Shown here: piece by piece, positions 1 to 15,300 of the stretch
Layout of the letters: every line of letters begins with the position of its first letter
How positions within the stretch are numbered: position 1 is the stretch's first letter
NCBI GenBank assembly: GCA_013433145.1
Contig: CM024185.1
Span: forward strand, 6,241,001-6,305,000
Length of the DNA: 64,000 bases
Reading direction: 5' to 3'
Source of the DNA: Ascaris suum
Lineage: Eukaryota > Nematoda > Chromadorea > Rhabditida > Ascarididae
Notes under the pieces: generated by a model
Told to the model about the DNA's origin: nothing
Seen by the model: only the letters and a program-made list of their open reading frames with translations
The model's database searches: none
Made by a program: the position numbers and the translations under genes

Positions 1-104
1 TGCTGCAGTACTTTTAGCCGATATATTAAATTTAAGGGGAACTGTCATAAAATTTTAACGGCTGACCTGCTTTGCAATGTACCGCTAACTTGGTTGTGTT
101 ATAG

Positions 105-3990
<3,886 letters not shown>

Positions 3991-4738
3991 GCGACCGGTT
4001 AGCAAGTTCGATTTATTCCATTCGTAATTGACTTTCGGTTTTCACCAGCAATTTTCCATCAGTGGTGTGTATGACGCAGTTTTCAACCAAGGTTTGCGTT
4101 TTGTAATTATCATCCTTCTGAAATGGTAGTGTTGTTGCAGATCTGCGTCGCTGCCGTCTGCTCCTTCGAATATATCACCGTTGTTCTCGACTCTCCTTTT
4201 GCTACCTGACGGTCGCCACGTTCGGAACCCTGCTCGGTGGTCATATCATCTGCTCATGGTCGCCATTCTCGCTTTCGCCACTTCTCGTTATCGCCACGTT
4301 GTTTGCACGTCGTAAGATTTATGGTATCCTATGTTAGCCATAGATGCCACCGTCTAGTGCACGCATTGCCCACCTCCCCTTCTCCACAGTGTTCACTTAT
4401 CAGTTCGCAGGGAAGAGATTCTTTTGGAGACAAGAAGAAATTTTTCATACACTACTTGTATCGGGAACATAGCTCTTGTTTCTCGTGCTAGTTGGAATAG
4501 CCATTAAGGGTAGCTAAGCTCCTGCATGACGTAACTCGAATAATTGCTGGTGCTGTTATGAATTAAGCGGTCGAGCGGTCACGTGCCTCATTAACGCTCT
4601 TGCGCTCTCGCTGTAGTTGCACATTCATTTTATTTGAAATATTTCGAATTCAAATTACTTCGTCGACCTCGCTACCCTCTATCCGAAAAAGCCGCAGCCA
4701 GGTACAATTTTCCAGAGCCGCCCTCAATTAGATCTAAT
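3991..4738. other. Gene-free stretch
   Basis: Lies between the stop of the first gene and a weak candidate exon. I see no AATAAA close to the stop and no convincing exon or RNA gene here. Confidence 0.5.
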
Positions 4739-5300
4739 ATGACTGCCCGGGAGAGTTGCCTGCAGCTCTTTGTCTATGCCAGCAGAGAAATGAATGGGAC
4801 TAACGTAAGTACGCAGGGACCTAAAATTTACATTGGAGCTGATTATTAAAAGCGATAAAATTTTAACATAAAAGACGCTGAAGAGTCGTTCAGCCTGCTG
4901 CCGGTAAAAAAAATGCTTGTCTGGAATATGTAGAAGGTGTTGTCTCGAGGGGAGATCTGTCTGATGATACCATACTTCCAAGTTTCATGCTTCGTATGAG
5001 ATTCATAATGTGTAGGAGATTAGAAATTCCTGAGGATATCATTTGTAGGAGATTCTGCCACGTTTTGGAATGTTTGGGATGTGGGATTTCATTTGTACAA
5101 GGACAGATAAAACAGGAATTTGTAGTTTTAATATTGTCAACAATAAGCATCTCTTTACGTTTGTCGTTCTCTACATTAAAGCATTCCATAGGAGGCAGGA
5201 TACAGGTTTTGCGCAGATATGGCCAGCCATCGGCCGTGCGTTTGGAATCCATGGCGATTTTTCTTTTGGAGGATCAGCAGGGTGCGTCAAAGGCGATTAG
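4739..5300 (+). CDS. Weak candidate small two-exon gene
   Basis: A TTTTCCAG acceptor at 4709-4716 precedes an ATG at 4739. The exon 4739-4804 ends at a perfect GTAAGT and reads MTARESCLQLFVYASREMNG plus two residues. A second exon after GCGCAG at 5216 continues in phase as IWPAIGRAFGIHGDFSFGG and reaches TAG at 5298-5300. Alternatively, a GTGCGT donor at 5282 could lead to further exons that I cannot find. The peptide is not recognised. The phase agreement and codon quality are the only support, so this could be chance or a gene remnant. Confidence 0.25.
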
Positions 5301-6149
5301 AACGGAATCAACAACAAGCAGGTTTGTCGGAAGGTGAGAAGTTTACAAACGAGCGCATTTTTGTTTTCTTGTCTAGTCTTTTGATATCTGGTTACCGTCA
5401 GTGGTAAACAGATCATGGCTTCCATTTGTTTGTGAGCTGTTCCGTCCCCCAAATTTCCCACCTCGCCCTCCGAAGGACGGACGGTTCGTCGGCGAGTGCG
5501 GAAGAAAGCATAATGCTTGGCGTCTGGGACACTGATCGGAAGATCCCACGAAATCCGAGAACTTCCTCTCTGCTATGAACGTCATTCATAACAGAAGGTC
5601 AGTTGTTTCATTAATTCGGTGTTGAGTTTCTGAAGTGCCGACATTAAGCAATTCCTTCAAAGAGGTTTTCTTTACTTCCCTTTTGGGGTAATGAAACTTT
5701 TCGCTCCACTGCTCAATCAGAAAATGCCTGCACCATTTAGCCGCGGTGAGCCAGCTCCTCGTCGTTGGGCTGTATGAATGCATGGCTGTGGCAAACAAAC
5801 CTTCTTCAGGTTGAGTCTGCTTTTACGAGCAAAGACGATCATCTTGTATAATTTCAGGATTGTTTGAAAGTGGGCGTTTTTATATTTGGTTGGAAAAAAG
5901 TGAGGAGTTGGAAAGGGGGGAGGGGGGATTGCACATGAAGGCAAAGCTCCTTCCGTGAGACATATGTCGGGTTTTAGAAAAACTATTCTCGCCTCTGCGT
6001 AGATATTATTTTTCGCGAAACCAAAGAGATCTCATAAGGATTTCAAATGAAAACAGTTTTTTGCTGTCGAGAAAACAGTTTCTTCGTGGAGCATTTTCGT
6101 ATATTCGAAGTAAATTAGGTATTCAAGAAATCAGTAGAACTTTCTCGGA

Positions 6150-6830
6150 GCTCAAGATCTGTCTTAGCTCCTGGAACAATTGTGAATGGAAATTGCGATG
6201 TCGTAACTTCATCAAAAGCGCTGAAGGGCACAATTACGGACGACGATGACGTCCGTAATTGTGGCAAATCGAAAATCAAAAGGTAAATCGTACACCAAAG
6301 ATAGCTAATTATGAGCTCTTTTCTGAATAGATTCCACTCTCGATTGTTGAAGAGCATGATGGAGTGAAGCATGTTTAAATGGTTTCAAATGGTTTTGACA
6401 CCAATATATTTTTCGGCTATAAAGCATTTTTTGATATATCGAATCGGCATCAAAGAAGAGGAATGTGAGCGAAAATATGAACCTTAGTCGCTCAGTCCTA
6501 AGACTTATTCCATTGCAATTATTTTTAATGCAGAATCACAATGTTAGCTTACACAATTTCCTATTGACTAACAAAATGTGGAGTATTCCAGATAACTTTA
6601 AATAGGGATATGTATTCACTCTTCAACTGCGTTGATTCTGGTACTTGTTGATAATATTTGCACTAGGTGATGTTTCAACACTTGTTTGTTTCTTCTACCA
6701 GTTAAATAACGACTTTCTTTCTTTCTGAGTGGTCAGTTGACCACTCAAGAAGTCCACTGAGCGACTCCGAGTGGTCAGTCAGTTGCAAGTTTTCTTTCCG
6801 CATCATCCTTTGTTTTTTGGAAACTTTCTT
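6150..6830 (+). repeat. Left arm of the fold-back inverted repeat
   Basis: It includes AGCTAATTATGAGCTC (near 6303), the TTGACACCAATATATTTT block (near 6395) and GAGTGGTCAGTTGACCACTC (6727-6746), each found inverted in the right arm. The last is itself an imperfect palindrome. Arm identity falls outside about 6290. Confidence 0.8.
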
Positions 6831-7755
6831 TCTGCTTCATCTTGATGTTTTTCTGGATTTTCTTTCTTCACCATCTTCTCGTTCTTGCAATTCTTCTTCT
6901 CTATGATCTTTTTTTTTTGCAAATTTCCTGCTCCCATCATCTTTTTTTTTGCAGATCCCTTCGCTACATCGCCATTTTCTTTTTCCAGTTTTCTTTTCTA
7001 CGTTATGTTTTCCTTTTGCTCTTTCTGCGTCATCTGTACTCTTTGTAATTTTCTTTTCTATGCCATGCCTTCCTTATTGCAAATCTTTCTGCGCTGTCTT
7101 TTCCTTGTTTCAAATCTCATGCCTTCTTCATCCTTCCCGTTTTCCGAATTTCACTTCTGCATCACCGTTTCCTCGTTGTGATTTCCTTGCCCCATTATAT
7201 TTTCCTTTGCTCATCATCGTTTCATCTCTAAAATTTCTCATCTGCATCATACTTTCATCGTCACAAATTCTCATTCTGTATATCGTTCTCCGTTCGCAAA
7301 TTCCCTTCTTTCATCTTCTCCTTCTTGCAAATTTCTTTTCTGCGTTATGTTTTTCCTTTCGCAAATTCACTTTCTGCAAATTTCTTTCCGCATCCTTCCC
7401 TTTCTGGAAATTTCCTCCCTGCATAATGTATTAATCTTTCCAGCTTTAGTTTCGGCGCCATCTTTTCCTTATTGCAAATTTCCTTCTTCCATTATCTTCC
7501 CTTTTTTCCAAACTTCATTTCTGCAACACTCATTTTTACAAACTCCTTTGTACATCATCATTTCCCTCCGCAAATTTCTTTTCTGTATGATGTTTTTCTT
7601 TCCTCAAATTTCCTCGCTCCTTCTTCTTCTTGCAAATTTCTTTCTGTATCATCCTTTTCTTTTTACAAATTTCGTCCCTCGGCCATATTTCGCTTATTGT
7701 GAAATTCTCGTTCAGGACCATCGTTTCCCATATGCAAATTTCCTTTCTGCCATGA
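6787..7755 (+). repeat. Degenerate pyrimidine-rich minisatellite, unit about 32-36 bp
   Basis: Roughly 28-30 diverged copies, most starting GCAAATTTC and continuing TTTCTGCATCATCTTTTCC. Units differ by many substitutions and small length changes, so the array is old. Long ORFs across it on either strand arise from the base bias and are not genes. Inverted remnants of one or two units occur beside the right arm near 8270-8325. Confidence 0.85.
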
Positions 7756-8274
7756 GCCATAGAGCGCCGCTGTAGTGCATGGATGGCCATAAACCAGTGC
7801 ACTGAGTCTTCGCGGTGCAAGCCAATTTTTATCCTCTTATTTCGGTACTTCTGGAACATTTGATAGTCACAAAAACATATTCTGTTTAATGAAGAGCGTC
7901 GGATGGTTTGGGAAACACGAGTTTTCAATTCGGAATATACGAAGGGAGCACAAGAAGGACACCCACAGTGTGTTTATTTTGCCCAAAAAATTGGTTTCGG
8001 AAAGATCCGCATCTCCAAACAGACGCCGTTTACAAAATTCTCATGTCCGTCCAGTAAGCTCTTGACCCTTCATTTTGTTCCTCTTTCTGCCTGTATTTAG
8101 CAGTTCGGAAGCGTAGGATACTATTGTGATTGCCGCCTAAGTTTCGTTTGTGTGTTACAAACATTTTCATTTTCCTCGCTATTATGGGAGGATAAAGTTT
8201 GGTATGCACCTCGAAGACTCGGATTTGTGGTCACCGATGCATTACAGTGGTAAACTATGGTTTACGAGAGGAAG
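7756..8274. other. Spacer inside the fold-back element
   Basis: No repeats, exons or transposase motifs are visible in this stretch between the minisatellite and the right arm. Confidence 0.5.
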
Positions 8275-8930
8275 GAAATTTGCAGTAAGGAAACCCTCAT
8301 GCAGGAAGGCAGTTTGCAACTGACTGACCACTCGGAGTCGCTCAGTGGACTTCTGGAGTGGTCAACTGATCACTCAGAAAGAATAAAAATCGTTATTTAA
8401 CTCGTAGAACAAACAAACAAGTATTGAAACATCACCTAGTACAAACATCTTCAACAAGTGCCAGAATCAATGCTGTCGAAGAGTGAATACATATTGCTGT
8501 TAAAAGTTATCTGGAATACTCCACATTTTGTTAGTCAATAGGAAATTGTGTAGCTGACTGTTGTGATTCTGCATTAAAAATAATCGCAATAGAATAAGTC
8601 GTTAGGACTAAGAGACTAAGGTTCGTATTTTCGCTCACATTCCTCTTCTTTGATGCCGATTCGATATGTCAAAAAATGCTTTATAGCCGCAAAATATATT
8701 GGTGTCAAAACCATTTGAAACCTTTTAAACATGCTTCATTCCATCATGTTCTTCAACAATCGAGAGTGGAATGTATTGAGAAGAGAGCTCATAATTAGCT
8801 GTCTTTGGTGTTCAGCATCATTCTCGTCCGTAGTCGCGTCCTCCAGCACTTTTCATGACGTTGCGGCACCATAATTTCTGTACATAATTGTTGGCGGAGC
8901 TCAGCAAATGAGAAATTCCGAGGTCTCGTG
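8275..8930 (-). repeat. Right arm of the fold-back inverted repeat
   Basis: Reverse complement of the left arm. GAGCTCATAATTAGCT (near 8788) and AAAATATATTGGTGTCAA (near 8691) are inverted matches. Small differences from the left arm show the copies have diverged. Confidence 0.8.
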
Positions 8931-11079
8931 CTCTAGAAAAAATTCTGCTGGAAGCAAGCTCAGTCTGTAGATGTCGAAATGGCAAGCTTATTGGTATTCG
9001 ATTCTTGTGAAAATGTTCTTTTGCTGAATACGAATTATCTGTTGAAAGCTGAAGTAATGTTTATGTCGAATATTGCAATTGGGCTGAATGAAAGGTGTTC
9101 TTAGGCCTTCTTTTCTTCTATGAATCTTTTACCTGCAAAGCGAAGACTGCTCACGCAGTCATTCTACAAGGCAATAGAAATAACAAATTTTCAGGATTTG
9201 GCTGTAATTTTTATCGCTGTACGTAAAATTAGAAAAGGGAATGAAAAAAAAAAATTTTTTTTTTAAAGAAACATTTGCGAGAATAAGATTTGAAGGGACT
9301 CTCTTGGAATGTTTACGTCCATTTAGTCTGCACCTCTGCGCATCTCTAGCATGAATTACCTTGAGTATGTTTGTTGCTAAGGTTGATCTCATTTAAAATT
9401 TCAAAAATGTCAAAAGTCAGAGGTCAATGAACTTGTGCTCTCATATCAACATCAATGCAAGCCGCTGTTTTCATAACTTCTAGCTATACGTTCAAGGTCA
9501 AGTTTAAATCGCAAATTCATTCTTCGTCACTCTCGGTCGTGCATACGTCGCGACATAAAGCGTTAATCTGCAAATCGCCTTCATTGTTATCAAATTTCCA
9601 AGATACGTGAGTTTCTATCTTTTCATTGTCACCAGTGATAAGTTTATTATTATTATCAGTGATAAGCCTGCTATGATCAACTACCATCATCACTATCTTA
9701 TGTTTTTATCCACCAATCGTTTCACATGCTCATATGTCTTTTGTGTTGTTCGTTTTTCTTGTTTCAGCGACAATAAGCATCAATCACTGCTAACTGTTCG
9801 ACGACCCTAAACAGACGCAGTTTTAATGTTTCTTCGAAAAAGTAGTAACCGGAATCACTTTAAACGTGATTATATATAACAAAAAAGTCGATAAAAAAGA
9901 GCAATTCAGGTTTCGAGGAAGGAAGTATGACAACTGCCAGAGTGAATCAATAAATATTGCTCTTTTATCTCCTAGGATTGACAATAGTTGCAGAAGTTTG
10001 CTTACCTGGAACGGCGATGGGCAACTGATTTACTTGAAAGTGCCTTAGCGATGTTGCTAGACACCAGTATTTATTAAATGGCTTTTCAGGGTGCATCGAA
10101 GTTGCCAAGAAATGAGGCAAAAACTAAAAAGTACTTACTTTAACAATTGCCACCACCCGACAGGAGAGGGAGGCAAGTGCAGGGATTTTTTTTTTGGCGG
10201 ATACAGTGTCCATTTCAGTATGCAGCAACTTGAAAAAAGATCCGTAATAAGGAAACACTGAGGATGCTAAATGAATCTGCAAAGTGTCCGTCCTCGTTTG
10301 CAATGCCGCTCCACAAAGCAACCAGTTCCATAAGTTCCCAACCGATAACAATTTAACCGATTCTTTTTGCTTTCTGAATTGTCTGCAAACGATCGCTTTT
10401 CTATGATTCGACCGGGCGTAAAATGCGAGCCTACCGATTGCAATAATTAACCACATACTGGCTATATGATATGGGCTATATTGGTATGGATCACTATATA
10501 GTATGGGTAACATCGATCAAGTTTGTGGTTCTATCAAAGCATGCGCATAAAATAAAAACAACATCATCGTTTCGAAAAAAAAACTGGCAAATGTGAGAAA
10601 GTGTCTCTGATCTACTTACCCCATCAATGAAATCTAACAACAGCCCTCTGACAGTTCGATCCTTCAACCTCGGAAAAAGTATGGAAGCTCGGAAAGATCG
10701 CAGAAATTTGCCTGAGTCTTACCGCTGCTCAAAACGCATTTTACATCTATTCAAACGGTGTTTATGCATTATGGCGTATATTTTTTATTTGTTGACAGCT
10801 TATGCAATAAGTTTGCTACGATAAGCATAATTGCAAAAAATCACTTTTTTGTCTATTTCAAAGTTGAAGCAGTGTTTTTTTTTTCACCCTCTCACATCTA
10901 TTTTGCTCTCTTCCGTCTCAAAACGTTGTCAAATATCTTTCACTCCCGTTGTTTGACTCTCTTCCGGGAATTGTTTTTTGTTTCTTCCGCTCCCGAATGT
11001 GCAATCATTGAGCGCGAGGTTTTTTTAGTGACGACCTCCCCGAACAGTAATACCTGCCCATACTATATAATTGGTGATG

Positions 11080-11260
11080 TTTAGTACAGCGATTTACTGC
11101 GATACCATGCGATGCTGTGTTGTAATGATATATTGCAAATGTGCGTATGATGTGTTGCAACGTTGCAGTGCCGTGCAATACGTTGCAATGATGTGTTGTA
11201 ATGTTGCAGTGGTATGCCATGAGGTTTGCAAAGAAGGTAAGTTGCAAAATTGCAGTGATA
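11080..11260. repeat. Degenerate tandem repeat, unit about 37-41 bp
   Basis: GATGTGTTGCAACGTTGCAG (11149 on) and GATGTGTTGTAATGTTGCAG (11190 on) are diverged copies 41 bp apart, with a third weaker copy near 11113. Overlapping ORFs on both strands here are by-products of the repeat. Confidence 0.6.
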
Positions 11261-11725
11261 ACCTGCGATGCGATACCACACAGCAGTTATAGCCATCGAT
11301 GGATTATGTGTTACATCAGAGGAATAACGGCTTACGGCATTTCAAAAATCGATTAGCACGGTGTGTTCGCGCTATTGGCGTTTTCTAATGTTTCTTGTTG
11401 CAACAATGCGTTGTCGAATTGCAACGTTGGCATACTTTTAATTGCGAATATTGCCTCTGAAGTGGTCGTTGCAAATGCAATGCTATATTATTGCTATTCT
11501 TCTCTATGTGATCGCTAATCTCCGTGCATTTCCTAATGTCCTTATAAAATATTTCTGCTGTATTCGTGGTGTTTAAAAACTAACCTTTAAAAAAAGACGG
11601 ATTAATTAATAAGGAAGCTGGCTATATGAGTGCAACTTTGTGCTCATCAGTTAAGCCTTTTATCTATTTCTGCAGCCTCGCTTCAAAGGCAGATATCGAA
11701 GTCTCGTTTTTAGTGAAAGGGTGGA

Positions 11726-11738
11726 GGGGGGGGGGGGG
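11726..11738 (+). repeat. Poly-G tract (13 G)
   Basis: Uninterrupted G run, intergenic, upstream of the SAMHD1-like gene. Confidence 0.95.
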
Positions 11739-12303
11739 AAAAGTGGGAAAAGGGTCTTATTAATGAAATTCAACCATGAAAGGCTTTATACCCGCCAGGA
11801 ATTTATCACTTCTTGTGGCGGGAATAAAACTATAGAAACGGGTAATTGCTCCCCGCTACAACGTGCATCAGCCAACCATGAAAAATCTTTGTTTCAGCGA
11901 GTATTTTGTTGTCATAATTTTTACTTTCATAGAATATAATTTATTCCCATCGAAATTTAATCGAGAAAATGTTTATAATAACGTTGGATGCGAAAATAGT
12001 TGTTATCAATTTACTGTTGTTTATCGGCTTACTATCAGTTGTTGGTTTACTATCACATCGGTGATGTCGATTCGATTTCGATGGAATGAGCTTCAATCGG
12101 GGGGATTAAGTTGGCTTTCGGGAATTCCACCCAAGTGATCAATGAGAAATGCTTTAAAAAATGCTCTTCGATGAAATATTTGTTGAAGAAATATTCTCAG
12201 CAACATGCTAAACTCCCTATTCGTATCGTTCTTATATGAATTTCCTAATGAATATTTTGGGATATTTAAGGGTCTCTTTGACCGCTGGGCGAATTGTCGT
12301 CTG

Positions 12304-15300
12304 ATGACCACCTCGAAGAAACCTTGGCCACCTAGTCGCGATGAAAAACCGGTAAGTACTCGTGAGATTTATTTGCATAAATCTTTGTTCTTTGAGGTCA
12401 AACATATCGACGTAGACAACAGCTCGAATTGCCCTGCATTCATCAACTATTTATTTATCAGTTCCTCGTTCTCGTTCACTCACTTATTCCATCTGGGATT
12501 TGTGCACCAAACACCTATGAATTTGATGCGGTCGACAGCTATAATGAAGATGGCAGAGTTTACCCTTAAAACTAGGTAAATATAATGCTACCACTTTTTT
12601 ATCGGAATGGATGAGAGCATTCTTATGTGGACGAAGCTTTCCAGTTGATATCTGGGAGGGGTAAACCCGCCCTGTACTCAGCTGGTAGTGCCATCCCATA
12701 TTGAAGTGCCTTGAGTTCCGTTTCGCCTCGCTTATATATCAAAGAAGTTTCCGAAAAAAATCCATCTAGTACTAAGCTGTTTTCTGAGAGCCCTAAATTT
12801 TATTTCAGTCACATGATCCCGCTTTCTTCTTCCGTATTTTGGCAAAAGACTAAAATACGCTCGTCGTTGGGCGGCCAATTATAGCAGTTAAGTGTTTTTC
12901 ATGAAAAATATGGCATGATACCTGCCAACTTCTGGCGTGAATATGTTCTCTTCCGGAGGATAAGGTTCGTTCCCCGGCAAACGATATTCGTTATCTTGGT
13001 GGCATAATCGACTCTGAATATCACTGGATGTTGCAATGTTCTACTGTTGCCAAAAAAATATACAAAAGTAGCGGACTGCATTTTCCGTGCTCAATCGGTA
13101 TTGTTTTTCGCAAAAATTCTAAATGTGATTATTGCTGACTAAATTAAGTTACCACGTTCAAGATCCATAACCTGGAATCGCTAATATGTCAGGGCTGAAA
13201 TTAAATTTGTTTCTTGATGGTAGAATTGTGCCGCGGATTTTCCAACGTTCTTTTCGAGGAAACCTTTGCGCTAATCCCTTCGCTTAATCGTTGTAGGCAT
13301 CAGAACTCACTAGAAAATTTTGCGCCATAAATTTTTTTTCGGTGTAACTTCCAACGCATGAGTTTGGGATTTGCTTTTGCAGCTATCGTTGATGCATCGA
13401 CTTTTTCATCACTCAAACTACAGCCTAGCAATTGCGATCATCCTATTGCCCTTATATTGTTGATTGCTGAGGGATTCGTTGCCTATTCTTTATGCTCACA
13501 TATCTTTATTTATTTTCCCATCTGGGAATGTATACAATGACGTCCTACTAAGATTCACGCGTTCATGTCATATTTCTCCACTAAAACCCAATAGAAAAGC
13601 TAAAATATAATGTAAGCGAAAAAATTAGCTCTTAGCGCAGTTACCTTTCTTAGGACTTTTTGTTTTCCGAAATGCATTTCTGACGCATTGCACATATGAA
13701 GCACAAATGAAATATGTTACAATATCATAAATAATATATGTTACAGTACCGTGAAGTGATAGATCTGATCCACGGAACAATACCATTACCACATCCGATC
13801 GATGTACTCGTCGATACACCTGAATTTCAACGATTGCGTCGTATTAAACAACTCGGTACGGCGTTCTCCGTTTTCCCGAATTGCGATCACAATCGATTTG
13901 TTCACTCGTTAGGGTGAGTTTTCAATTTTTTTTTTTTTTAAATGCGCTAAAATCTTTGTGTGTGTGTTTTTTTTCATATGGTAGATTTCTTCATGGTGCA
14001 TTATACATTGTTTGAAGGTAAAGACTTGCATTACTGAAGCTTGGTTTAACTACCTAAGTTTGAGGCTGGTCATTTGAGGATTATGATGAGCCCGACCTCA
14101 GTTTAATCGATGCCGATAAAAATCTTCTCCAATGCCTTAATTAGGTTTGATGATCATTCTGTAGTGCTGTTAATATAAAACGGCGGTGCTATTATGTTAG
14201 ACTGCGAAATATGCAGATTTGCGAGCGTATCGTATGTTTATGAAATAGAATTATAGGCAGCAATCTATAGACGAATAAGAAGAGGAATTATTAAACACCA
14301 AGAGAACATAGCTGGTTAACGATAAATTTATTTCAACTTTCTACAGATTTGCCCGCATGGGCAAATGCCCATGCGGGTAAATCTGTAGAATGGGCATATT
14401 TTACCCGCATGGGCAATCTTTCTCGTTATATTTTTGCGTCCTTGCTCCTTCCCCTCCCCTCCCCCGTGCTCACATTTAAGGATGTGGAATAGTTTCGGAG
14501 GGAGTATACTTGCAGGGTCTATCATCTAGCTCGACTCTTTGTGCATGCGATTGCAGAACGATCGTCAAATGTGATTGTAACGCAGAGGGATGAATTATGT
14601 GTTTCTATTGCCGGTTTATGCCATGATCTTGGTACGTTTTTTTTTTGTGGAAAATTTCCAGGTCTTTATGTCACTTTGCTATATCTCTGTCGTTAATCAT
14701 TCAAGAATGATGTCATATTACTAGATGCTTAGTGGTTCATGTTTTCAGGTCATGGTCCGCTTTCGCATGTATTCGATGGACCATTCATGTTGGCGGCAAA
14801 TCCAGACGCCAGATGGAGGGTACCGATTTTTGAATATTTTTGAAAGGAGATAATCGTGCAAGCGAATGTTGCGCAGTGCATTAATTAAATTTGTTGGTCG
14901 TGATAGCAGTGTAAATGTAATGCTAGCATGTTAGACTGCTAAACAGCGTTGCTAGGCTTCTTTAAACCAGGCAGGTGGTATCCTTTCGCAAATTTCCGGA
15001 GGGGGGGGGGAAGTGGCATCAAGGAAAGGATCTCTAATATAGCTAGTAATTCGAAGGGTAATACTTCCGGTGATCGCTAGTTATATGTCACCCTTTGCTT
15101 TCAAATCACTCAAAGCGCTAAAAACTTGGCGTTATGCAGTAACTTTTGCGAAGGTAAATTAGTGAGCTGGCACTTATGTGGATACACGTTTCAACCGGTT
15201 ATTTGCGTCTGGTTATTCGCCGGTTTCAAATGTAGAATGGCTGAGGTTAGTTCCTTCATATAACTCAGATATAAGCCAATTCAAGATGTTCTTTCCGTAT

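Larger units (their letters stand above)
6150..8930. mobile_element. Fold-back element: inverted arms around a polypyrimidine minisatellite
   Basis: A left arm (about 6150-6830) and a right arm (about 8275-8930) are inverted copies of each other. They match almost base for base over 6290-6800 versus 8310-8815 and more weakly outside that. Between them lie about 1 kb of degenerate pyrimidine-rich tandem repeats and about 0.5 kb of unique-looking DNA. This layout fits the fold-back or MITE-like class of DNA transposon. No transposase is visible, so it would be non-autonomous. The outer ends fade gradually, and I could not define a target-site duplication or exact termini. Confidence 0.7.
8931..12303. 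other. Gene-free stretch
   Basis: AT-rich, with an A-run/T-run palindrome near 9245-9275, a short degenerate GTTGCA-rich tandem repeat at 11080-11260 and a poly-G tract at 11726-11738. Open frames here are short and lack splice support. I see no gene. Confidence 0.5.

Noticed and set aside
6842..7928. Several long ORFs (plus-strand Phe/Ser/Leu-rich, minus-strand Lys/Glu-rich)
   Set aside because: They overlap in several frames across the pyrimidine minisatellite and reflect base bias, not coding.
13985..14012. Candidate SAMHD1 exon after TGGTAG
   Set aside because: It runs into TGA and lacks family residues. The exon at 14516-14631 supplies [17 protein letters not shown] in the right phase.
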